Counted from the stretch's first letter, positions 1 to 8,735 are shown. The stretch: 64,000 nt of DNA from Clostridium_AD sp964467165 (GCA_964467165.1 CAYXOL010000007.1:1-64000), one strand, 5' to 3'. The notes: a model not told the origin generated them from the letters alone. Program-made: numbers and translations.

Positions 1-53
1 CACGGTGGTGTGAGAGGACGCTAAATAAATTAATTATTTAGCTCCTACTCGAT
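1..53 (+). mobile_element. 3' end of a group II intron (domain V tail and domain VI)
   Basis: The first bases look like the 3' strand of domain V followed by GTGAGAGGACG, an AT-rich hairpin (CTAAATAA paired with TTATTTAG, 21-41) and CTCCTACTCGAT. From memory this is how many bacterial group II introns end: domain VI with a bulged branch-point A and a 3' terminus of the form AY. The intron would end near base 53. Its ribozyme core and any reverse transcriptase lie left of the window. Recognised from pattern memory, not from an alignment. Confidence 0.6.
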
Positions 54-272
54 TATTTTATAATACCTGATTTAATGCAAATACCCAATACCAAGAAAGA
101 ACCCGAGATGCTTGTTGCGTTTTTTCTTTTATGATAAAAATACTTGGAACCTTATCTGATTTTCTGGAGTGTTTATGACTTAAAGTGATTTAAAGAGACG
201 TCAAGAATAGCGTTTTATCATAACTGAAAGTCAGTAAAATCAATTAGTTAAGCGACATTTCATTATTTTTCT

Positions 273-307
273 TGCATAATAATTCTATAAATATGAATAA
301 ATATTAG
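273..307. promoter_or_regulatory. Tandem ARG-box-like operator (ArgR)
   Basis: TGCATAATAATTCT (273-286) and TGAATAAATATTAG (294-307) both resemble the ArgR half-palindrome TGAATAAWTATTCA. They are spaced 21 bp centre to centre, the spacing of paired ARG boxes in E. coli. They lie just upstream of the promoter of an operon that ends in argGH. AT-rich background makes chance matches possible. Confidence 0.45.
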
Positions 308-315
308 AAAAAGTA

Positions 316-344
316 TTGCAATGTTATAAAAAGCAGTATATAAT
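316..344 (+). promoter_or_regulatory. Sigma-A-type promoter of the transporter-argGH operon
   Basis: TTGCAA (316-321), a 17-bp spacer and TATAAT (339-344). Transcription would start near 351, leaving a leader of about 137 bases before the ATG at 488. Confidence 0.55.
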
Positions 345-433
345 AAATAAAAACAAGCCAGTTAAACCGTCAATATGAGTTGTAAAACAAATAAAAAAGG
401 TTAAATAAGTAAAATATGCATTATGCAATAAAA

Positions 434-447
434 TGCATAAATATTCA
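434..447. promoter_or_regulatory. Downstream ARG-box-like site
   Basis: TGCATAAATATTCA is a near-perfect palindrome close to the ARG-box consensus. It lies about 85 bases downstream of the predicted start site and 41 bases before the first gene. Together with the upstream pair it could allow looping or a roadblock by ArgR. Confidence 0.45.
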
Positions 448-487
448 CAGAGGAATTATTATTATATATTATGAGGGAGTGGTACAA

Positions 488-1306
488 ATGAAAAAATTCA
501 TGTCAATTGTATTAACAGTTACTATGGCAAGTGTATTGCTTGTAGGATGTGGCACTAAAACGGAAACAGCGAAAACAACAGAAACACAGCAAACACTTAA
601 TTCGCTACAAGCAGTTCAAAAGGCTGGAGTATTAACAATCGGAACAGATGATTCATACCCACCAATGGAATTTAGGGATTCCAAAAATGATTTAGTAGGA
701 TTTGATGTAGATTTAGCAACTGAAATAGGAAAAAAATTAGGAGTAAAAATAGAGTATGTTACTACAGATTTTAATGGGATACTTTTAGCACTTAACTCGT
801 CAAGATTCAATATTATAGTTGCAGCGCTGAGTATAACGGATAAGCGAAAAGAAAGCATAGATTTCTCAGATAATTATTTAATGGGCGGTCAAGTTGTTGC
901 TGTAAAACAAGGAAATACAACCATAAAAAGTTTGGAAGATTTAAAGGGTAAGGTGGTAGCCTGTCAGCTAGGATCTACTGGAGATGTAGCAACTACAGCA
1001 TTAAAAGGGTTAAAAGAAGTTAAAAAGTATGACAAAATCACAGAGGCCTTCCAAGAACTATCATCAGGAAGAGTAGATGCAGTAATTATGGACTCTCAGG
1101 TTGGTGGATATTATGTAGCAAAGAAACCAGGTGAGTTTGAGGTTTTAAAAGATAGAATTAGTAAAGAACCAATAGGAATTGGATTTAAGAAAGAAGATAA
1201 AGAATTAAGAGCAGCTATACAAACGGCAATTAATGAACTTAAAGCAGATGGAACACTCTCAAAGCTTTCTCAAACTTGGTTTGGATTTGACGCATACAAA
1301 GAATAA
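488..1306 (+). CDS. Amino-acid ABC transporter, substrate-binding lipoprotein
   Basis: Extracellular receptor of a polar/basic amino-acid importer (SBP family 3). The 272-residue product starts with a lipoprotein signal peptide ending in LLVGC, so Cys21 is the likely lipidation site. The mature part has the usual family start (GVLTIGTDDSYPPMEF), then VGFDVDLATEIGKKLG and the DLKGKVVACQLGSTGD hinge region. I chose ATG 488 because GGGAG lies 8-12 bases upstream and the signal peptide starts there; the frame is open 24 codons further up. Permease and ATPase follow. Co-transcription with argGH points to arginine or its precursor citrulline as ligand, which is inference. Confidence 0.9.
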   Translation: MKKFMSIVLTVTMASVLLVGCGTKTETAKTTETQQTLNSLQAVQKAGVLTIGTDDSYPPMEFRDSKNDLVGFDVDLATEIGKKLGVKIEYVTTDFNGILLALNSSRFNIIVAALSITDKRKESIDFSDNYLMGGQVVAVKQGNTTIKSLEDLKGKVVACQLGSTGDVATTALKGLKEVKKYDKITEAFQELSSGRVDAVIMDSQVGGYYVAKKPGEFEVLKDRISKEPIGIGFKKEDKELRAAIQTAINELKADGTLSKLSQTWFGFDAYKE

Positions 1307-1349
1307 CAATGAGTAATTACAATTTACTACAGAGAAGTTCAGGAGGACA

Positions 1350-2000
1350 ATGATGGATATAAATATTTTAAAGGAAATGTTTCCGGTGTTATTAAAAGCA
1401 AGTTTAATTACAATGGAACTCACGCTTATATCAGTAGTATTTGGAAGTTTAATAGGTATGGTTACTGCCATGTTAAAGCTTTCTAAAAATATATTAATGG
1501 GTAGTGTTGCAGGATTTTATACCTGGCTATTTAGAGGTACACCCATGCTGCTCCAATTATGGTTTTTCTATTTTGGATTGCCCTTTGTAGGGATTAAGTT
1601 TACGGCTTTTCAAGCAGCAATAATAGGACTTAGTTTAAATTCAGGGGCTTATATGGCAGAAATAATAAGAGGTGGAATACTTTCAGTAGACAAAGGTCAG
1701 TTTGAAGCTTGCAAGTCATTGGGGTTCACCTATTTTGATACTATGAAAAGGGTGGTACTACCTCAAACCTTTAAGATAATTATTCCATCTGTAGGTAATG
1801 AATTTATAACAATGCTTAAGGATACTTCTTTAGTAGCTACTATAACTATGGTAGAAGTCATGAGGTCAGCACAACTCTTATATGCTTCAAGTTTTAGACC
1901 TATGGAAGCCTTCTTTATAGCAGGGTGCTTGTATCTACTAATGACAACAATTTTTACTTCAGTATTTTCATACTATGAAAAAAGACTTTCAGTATATTAG
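1350..2000 (+). CDS. Amino-acid ABC transporter permease
   Basis: Integral membrane subunit of the importer, HisM/ArtQ/GlnP family, 216 residues, the normal length. Several hydrophobic spans are visible, and the cytoplasmic EAA loop that docks on the ATPase reads FEACKSLGFTYFDTMKRVVLPQ in two adjoining parts (about residues 116-137). An AGGAGG-like site precedes ATGATG; the first ATG is taken. A single permease gene implies a homodimer. It lies 43 bp after the binding-protein gene and 14 bp before the ATPase gene. Confidence 0.9.
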   Translation: MMDINILKEMFPVLLKASLITMELTLISVVFGSLIGMVTAMLKLSKNILMGSVAGFYTWLFRGTPMLLQLWFFYFGLPFVGIKFTAFQAAIIGLSLNSGAYMAEIIRGGILSVDKGQFEACKSLGFTYFDTMKRVVLPQTFKIIIPSVGNEFITMLKDTSLVATITMVEVMRSAQLLYASSFRPMEAFFIAGCLYLLMTTIFTSVFSYYEKRLSVY

Positions 2001-2014
2001 TGAGGTGAGACAGA

Positions 2015-2746
2015 ATGTATATGATAGAAACAAAAAAATTAACTAAAAAATTCGGTAGCTTAACCGTGTTTGAAGATTTAAATGTAAATATAGAAAAAGG
2101 CGAGGTGCTTGTTATAATAGGACCTTCGGGATCAGGGAAAAGTACTTTTTTAAGATGCTTGAACCATCTTGAAATACCTGATGGTGGAGAAGTTTTCATT
2201 GAAGGAGAAAAGCTAAACGTTAAAAATAAAAAACATATGAGAAATGCCATTGAAAAAGTAGGAATGGTATTTCAAAACTTTAATCTGTTTCATCATATGA
2301 CAGTACTGCAAAACGTAATTGAAGCTCCTATAACTGTTAAGCATGAAGCTCGAGAAGAAGTACTAAAAAGAGCAGAGGGAATTATTGAGAAGGTGGGCCT
2401 TAGCGATAAATTAGGGAATTATCCTTCGAAATTATCAGGAGGACAAAAGCAAAGAGTTGCCATAGCAAGAGCCTTAGCTATGCGGCCTGATATAATGCTA
2501 TTTGATGAACCTACTTCATCTTTAGACCCAGAACTAGTTGGAGAAGTATTAGGAGTAATGAAAGATCTTGCAAAAGAAGGTATGACAATGGTGGTTGTAA
2601 CCCATGAAATGGGATTTGCCAAGGAAGTGGCAGATAGGGTAATTTTCATGGATGAAGGAAAGATAGTTGAAGAGGGAACGCCAGAAGAATTCTTTACTGA
2701 ACCCAAAGAACAGCGTACCAAAGAGTTTTTAAATAAAATACTTTAA
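2015..2746 (+). CDS. Amino-acid ABC transporter ATP-binding protein
   Basis: Nucleotide-binding subunit of the GlnQ/ArtM/HisP type, 243 residues. Walker A GPSGSGKST lies near residue 37, the Q-loop is in VFQNFNLF, the signature LSGGQKQR near 140, Walker B IMLFDEPTSSLDPE near 160, and the switch His in VVTHEMGFA. GAGGTGAG just upstream supports the ATG at 2015. The gene completes a standard polar amino-acid uptake system and is followed 48 bp later by argG with no terminator between. Confidence 0.93.
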   Translation: MYMIETKKLTKKFGSLTVFEDLNVNIEKGEVLVIIGPSGSGKSTFLRCLNHLEIPDGGEVFIEGEKLNVKNKKHMRNAIEKVGMVFQNFNLFHHMTVLQNVIEAPITVKHEAREEVLKRAEGIIEKVGLSDKLGNYPSKLSGGQKQRVAIARALAMRPDIMLFDEPTSSLDPELVGEVLGVMKDLAKEGMTMVVVTHEMGFAKEVADRVIFMDEGKIVEEGTPEEFFTEPKEQRTKEFLNKIL

Positions 2747-2794
2747 ATTAAAAATAAGATATTAAAATAATCAAAATTGAAAGGGGATATAAAA

Positions 2795-4009
2795 ATGGAA
2801 AAAATAATTAAAGAAAAAGTGGTTTTAGCATATTCAGGAGGACTGGATACATCTATAATAATAGCTTGGCTTAAGGAAAATTATGATATGGATGTTATTG
2901 CAGCTTGCATTAATGTTGGGCAAGAAGATGATATGGTGGCGATTGAGAAAAAGGCTTTAAGCTCAGGGGCAGAAAAAATTTATATTGAGAATGTAACAGC
3001 GGAGTTTATAAAAGATTACGTGTTTAAAGGGGTTAAAGCAAATGCTACATATGAAGGAAAGTACTTATTAGGTACAGCTTTTGCAAGACCGCTAATAGCT
3101 AAAAAACTTGTTGAAATTGCACATAAAGAAGGGGCTAAATATATATGCCACGGATGTACTGGTAAGGGTAATGATCAAGTTAGATTTGAAGTTGGCATAG
3201 CAGCTATAGATCCTTCAATAAAAATTATTGCACCTTGGAGAATATGGGATATAGCTTCAAGAGAAGATGCTATAGATTATGCCAATGCTCGTGGAATAGA
3301 AACATCAGTTACCAAAGAAAAAATATATTCAGTGGATCAAAATTTATGGCATGCAAGCCATGAAGGTGGGGATATTGAAGATTTTAAAAATGACCATAAA
3401 AGAGATATGTATCTTATGGTTACGCCTCCAGAACAAGCTCCAGATGAGCCTACATTTGTAGAAATATATTTTGAAAAGGGAATTGCAACTAAAATAGACG
3501 GTATTGAACTAGAACCAATAGATATAGTAACAGTATTAAATAAAATTGGCGGAGAAAATGGAATAGGCATTGTGGATTTAGTAGAAAATAGACTTGTTGG
3601 AATGAAATCAAGAGGGATATATGAAACTCCTGGCGGTACTATTCTTTATGCAGCACATAAAGAACTAGAAGAAATAACCATAGATAAAGATACACTTCAT
3701 TTTAAATATTCAATATCACAGAAATATGGAGAATTAGTTTATGATGGACTTTGGTTTACAACTATGAGAGAAGCACTAGATGCCTTTGTAGATAAAACTC
3801 AAGAGACTGTAACAGGCTCAGTTAAATTAAAGTTGTATAAAGGAAATATTATGGTAGCCAGTAAAGAATCACCTAATGCCCTTTATGATGCAAGTATATC
3901 TTCATTTGGTTCAAGCGTACTATATGATCATAAGGATGCAGAAGGATTTATAAACTTATTCTCATTGCCAAGTAAAATTAAAGCATATAAGCATTTAAAT
4001 AATTATTAA
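2795..4009 (+). CDS. argG: Argininosuccinate synthase
   Basis: Condenses citrulline and aspartate with ATP to argininosuccinate, the penultimate step of arginine synthesis. The 404-residue product has the PP-loop AYSGGLDTS at residues 12-20 and family blocks such as CHGCTGKGNDQVRFE, APWR and YSVDQNLWHASHEGG. The start at ATG 2795 follows AAGGGG by 9 bases; a TTG further up (2777) has no good site. It is followed 41 bp later by argH, and both probably share the transcript of the upstream importer. No other arginine biosynthesis genes are in the window. Confidence 0.96.
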   Translation: MEKIIKEKVVLAYSGGLDTSIIIAWLKENYDMDVIAACINVGQEDDMVAIEKKALSSGAEKIYIENVTAEFIKDYVFKGVKANATYEGKYLLGTAFARPLIAKKLVEIAHKEGAKYICHGCTGKGNDQVRFEVGIAAIDPSIKIIAPWRIWDIASREDAIDYANARGIETSVTKEKIYSVDQNLWHASHEGGDIEDFKNDHKRDMYLMVTPPEQAPDEPTFVEIYFEKGIATKIDGIELEPIDIVTVLNKIGGENGIGIVDLVENRLVGMKSRGIYETPGGTILYAAHKELEEITIDKDTLHFKYSISQKYGELVYDGLWFTTMREALDAFVDKTQETVTGSVKLKLYKGNIMVASKESPNALYDASISSFGSSVLYDHKDAEGFINLFSLPSKIKAYKHLNNY

Positions 4010-4050
4010 AGAAAATTACAAAATTTATAGAAAGTTATGTAGGTGATAAT

Positions 4051-5364
4051 ATGAAACTTTGGGGTGGAAGATTCTTAGAGAAAGAAAGTAGGCTTATGGA
4101 GGACTTTAATAGTTCTCTAGGCTTTGATAAAACATTATATTATGAAGATATTATGGGTAGCATAGCTCATGTCAAAATGCTTGCAAAGTGCAGTATTTTA
4201 ACATGTGAAGAAAGTGAAACTATAGTAGGTGGTTTAAATTCTATTCTTTCAGATATTGAATCAGGCAAATTAAAAATTGAAGGTGATTATGAAGATATTC
4301 ACAGTTTTATGGAAATACAACTTACGTCCCTTGTAGGAGATGTGGGTAAAAAACTTCATACAGCAAGAAGTAGAAATGACCAGGTTGCAGTGGATATGAG
4401 ATTATATTCAAAATATAAAGCAAAAGAGATTATTGAAAATTTAAATAGTCTTTTGGTTACTATAGAAAAAATAGGAAATGACAATGCTGTTATAATGCCA
4501 GGATATACACATCTACAAAGAGCACAGCCGGTGACATTTAAACAACACATTATGGCATACTATAATATGCTAAGTCGTGATGTGCTTAGGATTATAAGTG
4601 CTATTGATATTATGGATGAAAATCCTCTTGGATGTTGTGCTCTGGCAGGTACCACCTACGATACAGACAGAGCCTTTACAACAAGTGAACTTGGGTTTAA
4701 AAAGTCTGTAGATAATTTTATGGATGGAGTAAGTGATAGAGATTATTTATTAGAGCTTTTATCCAACTTTTCTATAATAATGATGCATCTTAGCAGATTA
4801 AGTGAGGAGCTTATTTTATGGAGTAGTAAGGAATTTAATTTTATTGAAATTAGTGACGAATTTTCTACAGGTAGTAGTATTATGCCACAGAAAAGAAACC
4901 CAGATGCTGCAGAACTAATAAGAGGAAAAACTGGAAGAGTGTACGGAGACTTAATGAGTTTACTTACTACTATGAAAGGTATTCCACTGGCTTACAATAA
5001 AGATATGCAAGAAGATAAGGAACCATTCTTTGATGGAGCTGATACAGTATTAAAATGTATAAAGATTATGAATGGAATGCTTAGTAGCCTTAAAATTAAA
5101 AAGGAAAATATGTATAATGCAGTTAAAACAGGATTTTTAAATGCTACGGAAGCTGCAGATTATCTTGTAAATAAGGGAGTAGCATTTAGAGATGCACATG
5201 GAGTTATAGGTTCTATAGTGCTACATTGTGAAAAAGAACATAAGGCTATAGAAAATTTAACACTAGAAGAACTGAAGAATTTTAGTGATTTATTCGAGCA
5301 GGATGTATACGGATTTATAGATTATGAGAATACTTTAAGTCGTGGCATAAAAAAAGAGATGTAG
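4051..5364 (+). CDS. argH: Argininosuccinate lyase
   Basis: Splits argininosuccinate into arginine and fumarate. The 437-residue protein of the fumarase/aspartase superfamily has the signature GSSIMPQKRNPD near residue 275, with TARSRNDQVAVDMRLY and MPGYTHLQRAQPV as further conserved blocks. Length is slightly short of the usual 450-460 residues, but both ends look natural. Start supported by AGGTGAT 6-12 bases upstream. Last gene of the operon, followed by a strong terminator at 5402-5447. Confidence 0.96.
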   Translation: MKLWGGRFLEKESRLMEDFNSSLGFDKTLYYEDIMGSIAHVKMLAKCSILTCEESETIVGGLNSILSDIESGKLKIEGDYEDIHSFMEIQLTSLVGDVGKKLHTARSRNDQVAVDMRLYSKYKAKEIIENLNSLLVTIEKIGNDNAVIMPGYTHLQRAQPVTFKQHIMAYYNMLSRDVLRIISAIDIMDENPLGCCALAGTTYDTDRAFTTSELGFKKSVDNFMDGVSDRDYLLELLSNFSIIMMHLSRLSEELILWSSKEFNFIEISDEFSTGSSIMPQKRNPDAAELIRGKTGRVYGDLMSLLTTMKGIPLAYNKDMQEDKEPFFDGADTVLKCIKIMNGMLSSLKIKKENMYNAVKTGFLNATEAADYLVNKGVAFRDAHGVIGSIVLHCEKEHKAIENLTLEELKNFSDLFEQDVYGFIDYENTLSRGIKKEM

Positions 5365-5401
5365 TATCAGCCTTAAGGTTTGTAAATAGATGCCTTTAAT
5401 T

Positions 5402-5447
5402 AAAAAACACGTAATTAGTGATCCCCACACTGATTACGTGTTTTTTA
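5402..5447 (+). terminator. Rho-independent terminator after argH
   Basis: Arms CACGTAATTAGTG (5408-5420) and CACTGATTACGTG (5428-5440) pair with one mismatch and are followed by TTTTTT. An A-run on the left makes it potentially bidirectional. Confidence 0.85.
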
Positions 5448-5767
5448 ATAATAAAAATCACTAAGATGATTATTATTGCTATCTGTTTTTTCATTTACAA
5501 CACATCTTTTTTCTATATACGATATATGATAGCGTAAATTTTATATTGTTACTAAATTAAGTTTATACTTTTTAACTAGTAGAAAAGATTAATTATTGAA
5601 AAACTGTTAGAATTTATATAATTTAAAAAAGTGTTGTTTTTGTTTTATATTGAAGGGAATTGTAAGATGCACATAGAATATAAACAATGATGCAATATAG
5701 AATAATATTTAATTATAAACTCAAACTGAAAGTAGTATTTAAAAAAATTATTGGGGGGAATATTTTC
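5448..5767. other. Intergenic region
   Basis: About 320 AT-rich bases between the argH terminator and a small secreted-protein gene. No gene, riboswitch or clear operator was found. GGGGGGAA just before 5768 is the ribosome binding site of the next gene. Confidence 0.5.
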
Positions 5768-6193
5768 ATGAAAAAATTAACAGTATTTATTACAGCTATG
5801 CTAATGGTGCTTTTTATCAGTATCCCAACTAATTCTGTTCAAGCTAAGGGCATGGATGAAATTATTAAAAATGTTGAGCAAACGAATATGCAAATTAATA
5901 CGCAAATAGAAAAGGCTGTTTATGCTGCGAAGATTACAACTGAGGAGTATAATGATCAATTGATGGTCTTAGTAAAGAATAAAAATGAGAGGGAAATTGA
6001 AAAGTTAAAATATAAATACGATGATAAAATAGATAAAATAGTAAAAAAATTACTAGAAGTAACTAGTAAAATGTCAGAAAAAACTATTAATTCGGCAGCG
6101 AAAGAAGGAGTTACATTATACTGCGATTTTGTAGAGGTGAACATAGCTGGTAGAATTGTTTTGGTAGATCCTATACGAATAGGAAATTACTAA
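5768..6193 (+). CDS. Small secreted helical protein of unknown function
   Basis: A 141-residue product with a clear signal peptide (MKKLTVFITAMLMVLFISIP, predicted cleavage after VQA near residue 27). The mature part is Lys/Glu-rich and probably mostly helical (KNKNEREIEKLKYKYDDK), ending in a short hydrophobic beta-like tail (VNIAGRIVLVDPIRIGNY). There is no cysteine except one near the end. I do not recognise the family. ATG 5768 is chosen because GGGGGG lies 10-15 bases upstream and the signal peptide begins there. It lies 59 bp upstream of the cupin/HD-GYP gene and may share its transcript. Confidence 0.75.
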   Translation: MKKLTVFITAMLMVLFISIPTNSVQAKGMDEIIKNVEQTNMQINTQIEKAVYAAKITTEEYNDQLMVLVKNKNEREIEKLKYKYDDKIDKIVKKLLEVTSKMSEKTINSAAKEGVTLYCDFVEVNIAGRIVLVDPIRIGNY

Positions 6194-6252
6194 AATTATC
6201 CGCTTATAAAGTAACTTAAATTATCCAATTGCATTTTCAAAGGAGGACAGTA

Positions 6253-7158
6253 ATGGAGGGGTTTTATTTAGGACAAAATGAAAGTTGCTTGGAAAAAGTT
6301 ACTCAAAAATATGGGGAACTCAGCTTAATAGGTAGAGGTGATGGCACGGAAATAATGATACAAAAAATTAATTCGCAAGAAATCTTTTTTATTGAGCCAG
6401 GAGATAAAAATGAAACTTTGGAGTTTTTTTATGTTTTAGAAGGCTCAATTGATTGTGAAAGAGATGGAATGAATGTTGTTTTAAATAAGGGAGATTATTT
6501 TTATGCTAAAGGTTTAAAGGGAACTGTGTGTTTAAAGACTATTAGTGAAGTAACTTTATTGTACTTATCTACTCAACCTTTTTTTCAGTATATAAGTAAG
6601 GGGATAAAAGAGTTGACACTTATGATTAAAAATGTTGAAGAAAAGGATATTTATACTCATAATCATGGTAATAGAGTGAGGGATTATTCATTAAAAATAG
6701 CCAACATATTAGGTTTATCTAGTGAAAGAATTGAGAATATTGTATTTGCCTCACTTTGTCATGATGTTGGTAAAGTTTTCCTGCCAAATGAAATTTTAAA
6801 TAAGCCGGGAAAATTAACACAAGAGGAGTTTAGTTTAATAAAAAAACACCCAGTAGATGGAGCGAAAATGGCTCAGGGAACTTTTATGAAAAACTTAGAT
6901 CAAATAATAGCTCAGCATCATGAAAGAATAGATGGTACAGGATATCCAAATGGACTTAAAGGTTATGAAATATTATTAGAAGCAAAAATTATAGCCCTAG
7001 CAGATAGTTTTGATGCTATGACCTCAGACAGAAGTTATAGAAAAGCTATGGATATCAAAGTGGCATTTAAAGAATTAAAAAGCTTAAGTGGAATCCATTA
7101 CGATGGAAAGGTTGTTTTAGCCTTTGAAAAAGTACTAAGAATAGAAAATAATATTTAG
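6253..7158 (+). CDS. Cupin-sensor HD-GYP domain phosphodiesterase
   Basis: A 301-residue cytoplasmic protein with two parts. Residues about 35-110 form a cupin-like beta barrel (LEFFYVLEGSIDCERDG, LNKGDYFYAKG). Residues about 130-300 form an HD-GYP domain with CHDVGK near 168, the HHERIDGTGYP motif near 220 and ADSFDAMTSDRSYR near 255. HD-GYP proteins usually hydrolyse cyclic di-GMP, so this is probably a c-di-GMP phosphodiesterase with a small-molecule-sensing N-terminus; the ligand is unknown. ATG 6253 follows AAAGGAGG by 7 bases. A terminator (7185-7238) closes the unit. Confidence 0.88.
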   Translation: MEGFYLGQNESCLEKVTQKYGELSLIGRGDGTEIMIQKINSQEIFFIEPGDKNETLEFFYVLEGSIDCERDGMNVVLNKGDYFYAKGLKGTVCLKTISEVTLLYLSTQPFFQYISKGIKELTLMIKNVEEKDIYTHNHGNRVRDYSLKIANILGLSSERIENIVFASLCHDVGKVFLPNEILNKPGKLTQEEFSLIKKHPVDGAKMAQGTFMKNLDQIIAQHHERIDGTGYPNGLKGYEILLEAKIIALADSFDAMTSDRSYRKAMDIKVAFKELKSLSGIHYDGKVVLAFEKVLRIENNI

Positions 7159-7184
7159 TGATGTTCACTGATATTAAGATATAT

Positions 7185-7238
7185 AACTTTAAAAGCGTCT
7201 TTAGTTTATTTATAAGCTAGACGCTTTTAAAGTTGTTA
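7185..7238 (+). terminator. Rho-independent terminator after the HD-GYP gene
   Basis: AACTTTAAAAGCGTCT (7185-7200) pairs perfectly with AGACGCTTTTAAAGTT (7219-7234). The T-run after it is short. It lies between convergent genes and may serve both. Confidence 0.75.
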
Positions 7239-7304
7239 TTGCTCTATAAATAAAGATATGGATGGCGCATATGTTAATATGATGAATTACCATTTTTAAT
7301 AAAT

Positions 7305-8318
7305 TTATTGACTGGAACAATTATTTCTAAGGATTCCATGTTTTTTATAATTATTCTCCCAATCTTTAAGGAATTTTTTTGCGCAAAATGCTCCGGAATT
7401 AAATAAATCTATAGTTTTTTCATTAGAAATACTAAAATCTGTGGTTTTAATATCCAAAGTATTAATTTTCACAGTCCGTAGATAATCCATCTCTCTTATA
7501 TGAATATCATCTTGTGCTTCTAACATGGTTTCAATTATGGAACTAGTGAAATTTAAAATGTTTGTAATCTTATGTTCTCGTAGGTCTTTGTTTCCACCTA
7601 GTTTAAAACCAATAGTTGGCCAACGAGGAATACCGTCTGTATCGAAAATCCAAACTGGATAATTGCTAAGAACCCCTCCATCCACAATTAGAGATTTTTT
7701 ATTAGAATTTACATCATTTAAATTTATAGGTTGGAAAAAATATGGAATTGAAATGCTCATTCTTACTGCCAAACTCACTTCTAAATCATCAGGATTTATA
7801 CCGTAGTCTGCAATATCTTCTGGCAATATGAGCATTTTGCCCTTGCTAATATCTGTTGCTATGATATGAAGTTTATATTTTCTTTTATACTTATTATTGT
7901 TTAAAAAAATTCCGTTTTCCTCTGGGATCACCAAATCACCAAAGGTTACTTTTTTTTCATTTGTCTTTTTTATTTTATTGGAAAAAATTTCATCAATCCA
8001 GGTTTTCAAATAATCACCCTTGAAAATACCTTTTTTAAATAGTATATTGATTGTATTAGATAATACAGGTATATGAAAGTTGCTTTTATCAGCGATTTTC
8101 TTGAAATTTAATTGCATCATTAATTTATTTATTTCATCAGCAGAGTATCCTACGGCAATTAGTGAGGCTACAATAGATCCAGCGGAGGTTCCTGAAATGC
8201 TTTTCCATTGATATCCATTTTCTTCAAATACTTTCAATGCACCTACAAGAGCAATTCCTTTAACACCTCCACCTTCAAATACTGCGTCAGCAAATTTTCT
8301 ATTTTTGTAATTATCCAT
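7305..8318 (-). CDS. Patatin-like phospholipase
   Basis: A Ser-Asp dyad acyl hydrolase, 337 residues, probably cytoplasmic or membrane-associated. The oxyanion-hole glycines are in EGGGVKG (residues 15-21), the nucleophile elbow is GTSAG with Ser45, and the dyad aspartate is in VDGGVLSNYP near residue 211. The family cleaves acyl esters of membrane lipids; the natural substrate here is unknown. ATG at 8318 follows GGGAG by 8 bases; a GTG three codons upstream overlaps that site and is less likely. Monocistronic. Confidence 0.9.
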   Translation of the reverse strand: MDNYKNRKFADAVFEGGGVKGIALVGALKVFEENGYQWKSISGTSAGSIVASLIAVGYSADEINKLMMQLNFKKIADKSNFHIPVLSNTINILFKKGIFKGDYLKTWIDEIFSNKIKKTNEKKVTFGDLVIPEENGIFLNNNKYKRKYKLHIIATDISKGKMLILPEDIADYGINPDDLEVSLAVRMSISIPYFFQPINLNDVNSNKKSLIVDGGVLSNYPVWIFDTDGIPRWPTIGFKLGGNKDLREHKITNILNFTSSIIETMLEAQDDIHIREMDYLRTVKINTLDIKTTDFSISNEKTIDLFNSGAFCAKKFLKDWENNYKKHGILRNNCSSQ

Positions 8319-8450
8319 ATATATCACTCCCTTATGAGTAATATATGAATTTGCATGTTTTCATGACTCATATTAGAAAAAATAAATTTAGACACTTATT
8401 TTTATAGCATGGATATAATACATTATAGCCATTTGTAAATGAGGCAGTAT

Positions 8451-8735
8451 GTGAAAAAACTAGAAGAATATACACCATCGGAGCTAGCTTCATTAGCAAG
8501 TATAATAGGGGTTATAGTTGCTAGTAAACTTAGTGTTAATGGACAAAATGTATTTGGAAATTTTATAGAGGCTGTGGGACAAACGATTTTGCTAATTGCT
8601 GCTCAAGCCCAGAATATCCAAACACCTAGCGACAATGGAAATAATAATTCAAGTAGTAGTAATACGGATTTACAAAAGCAAATTGATGAACTCAAGGACT
8701 ATTTAAAAAAAATTGAAAATAATATGAAGTTTTAA
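8451..8735 (+). CDS. Small protein with hydrophobic helix and C-terminal coiled coil
   Basis: About 94 residues. The first half (LASLASIIGVIVASKL and AVGQTILLIAAQAQ) has two hydrophobic stretches, followed by an Asn/Ser-rich linker and a charged coiled-coil tail (LQKQIDELKDYLKKIENN). I do not recognise a function; it could be a membrane-bound or spore-related small protein. GTG 8451 is chosen because GAGG lies 6 bases upstream; an in-frame ATG at 8439 is the alternative but has no ribosome binding site. It sits alone between the lipase gene and the SASP gene. Confidence 0.65.
   Translation: MKKLEEYTPSELASLASIIGVIVASKLSVNGQNVFGNFIEAVGQTILLIAAQAQNIQTPSDNGNNNSSSSNTDLQKQIDELKDYLKKIENNMKF

Larger units (their letters stand above)
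54..487. other. Intergenic leader between the intron end and the amino-acid transporter operon
   Basis: No convincing gene is seen in this 430-base stretch. It holds the 3' exon side of the group II intron insertion, tandem ARG-box-like palindromes (273-307), a sigma-A-type promoter (316-344) and a third ARG-box-like site (434-447). I saw no T-box or riboswitch core. Confidence 0.6.

Noticed and set aside
54..487. T-box or other riboswitch for the arg operon
   Set aside because: No AGGGTGGTACCGCG-type antiterminator or other conserved core is present.
416..487. Upstream ATG extension of the binding protein
   Set aside because: It would bury the lipoprotein signal peptide and has no ribosome binding site.
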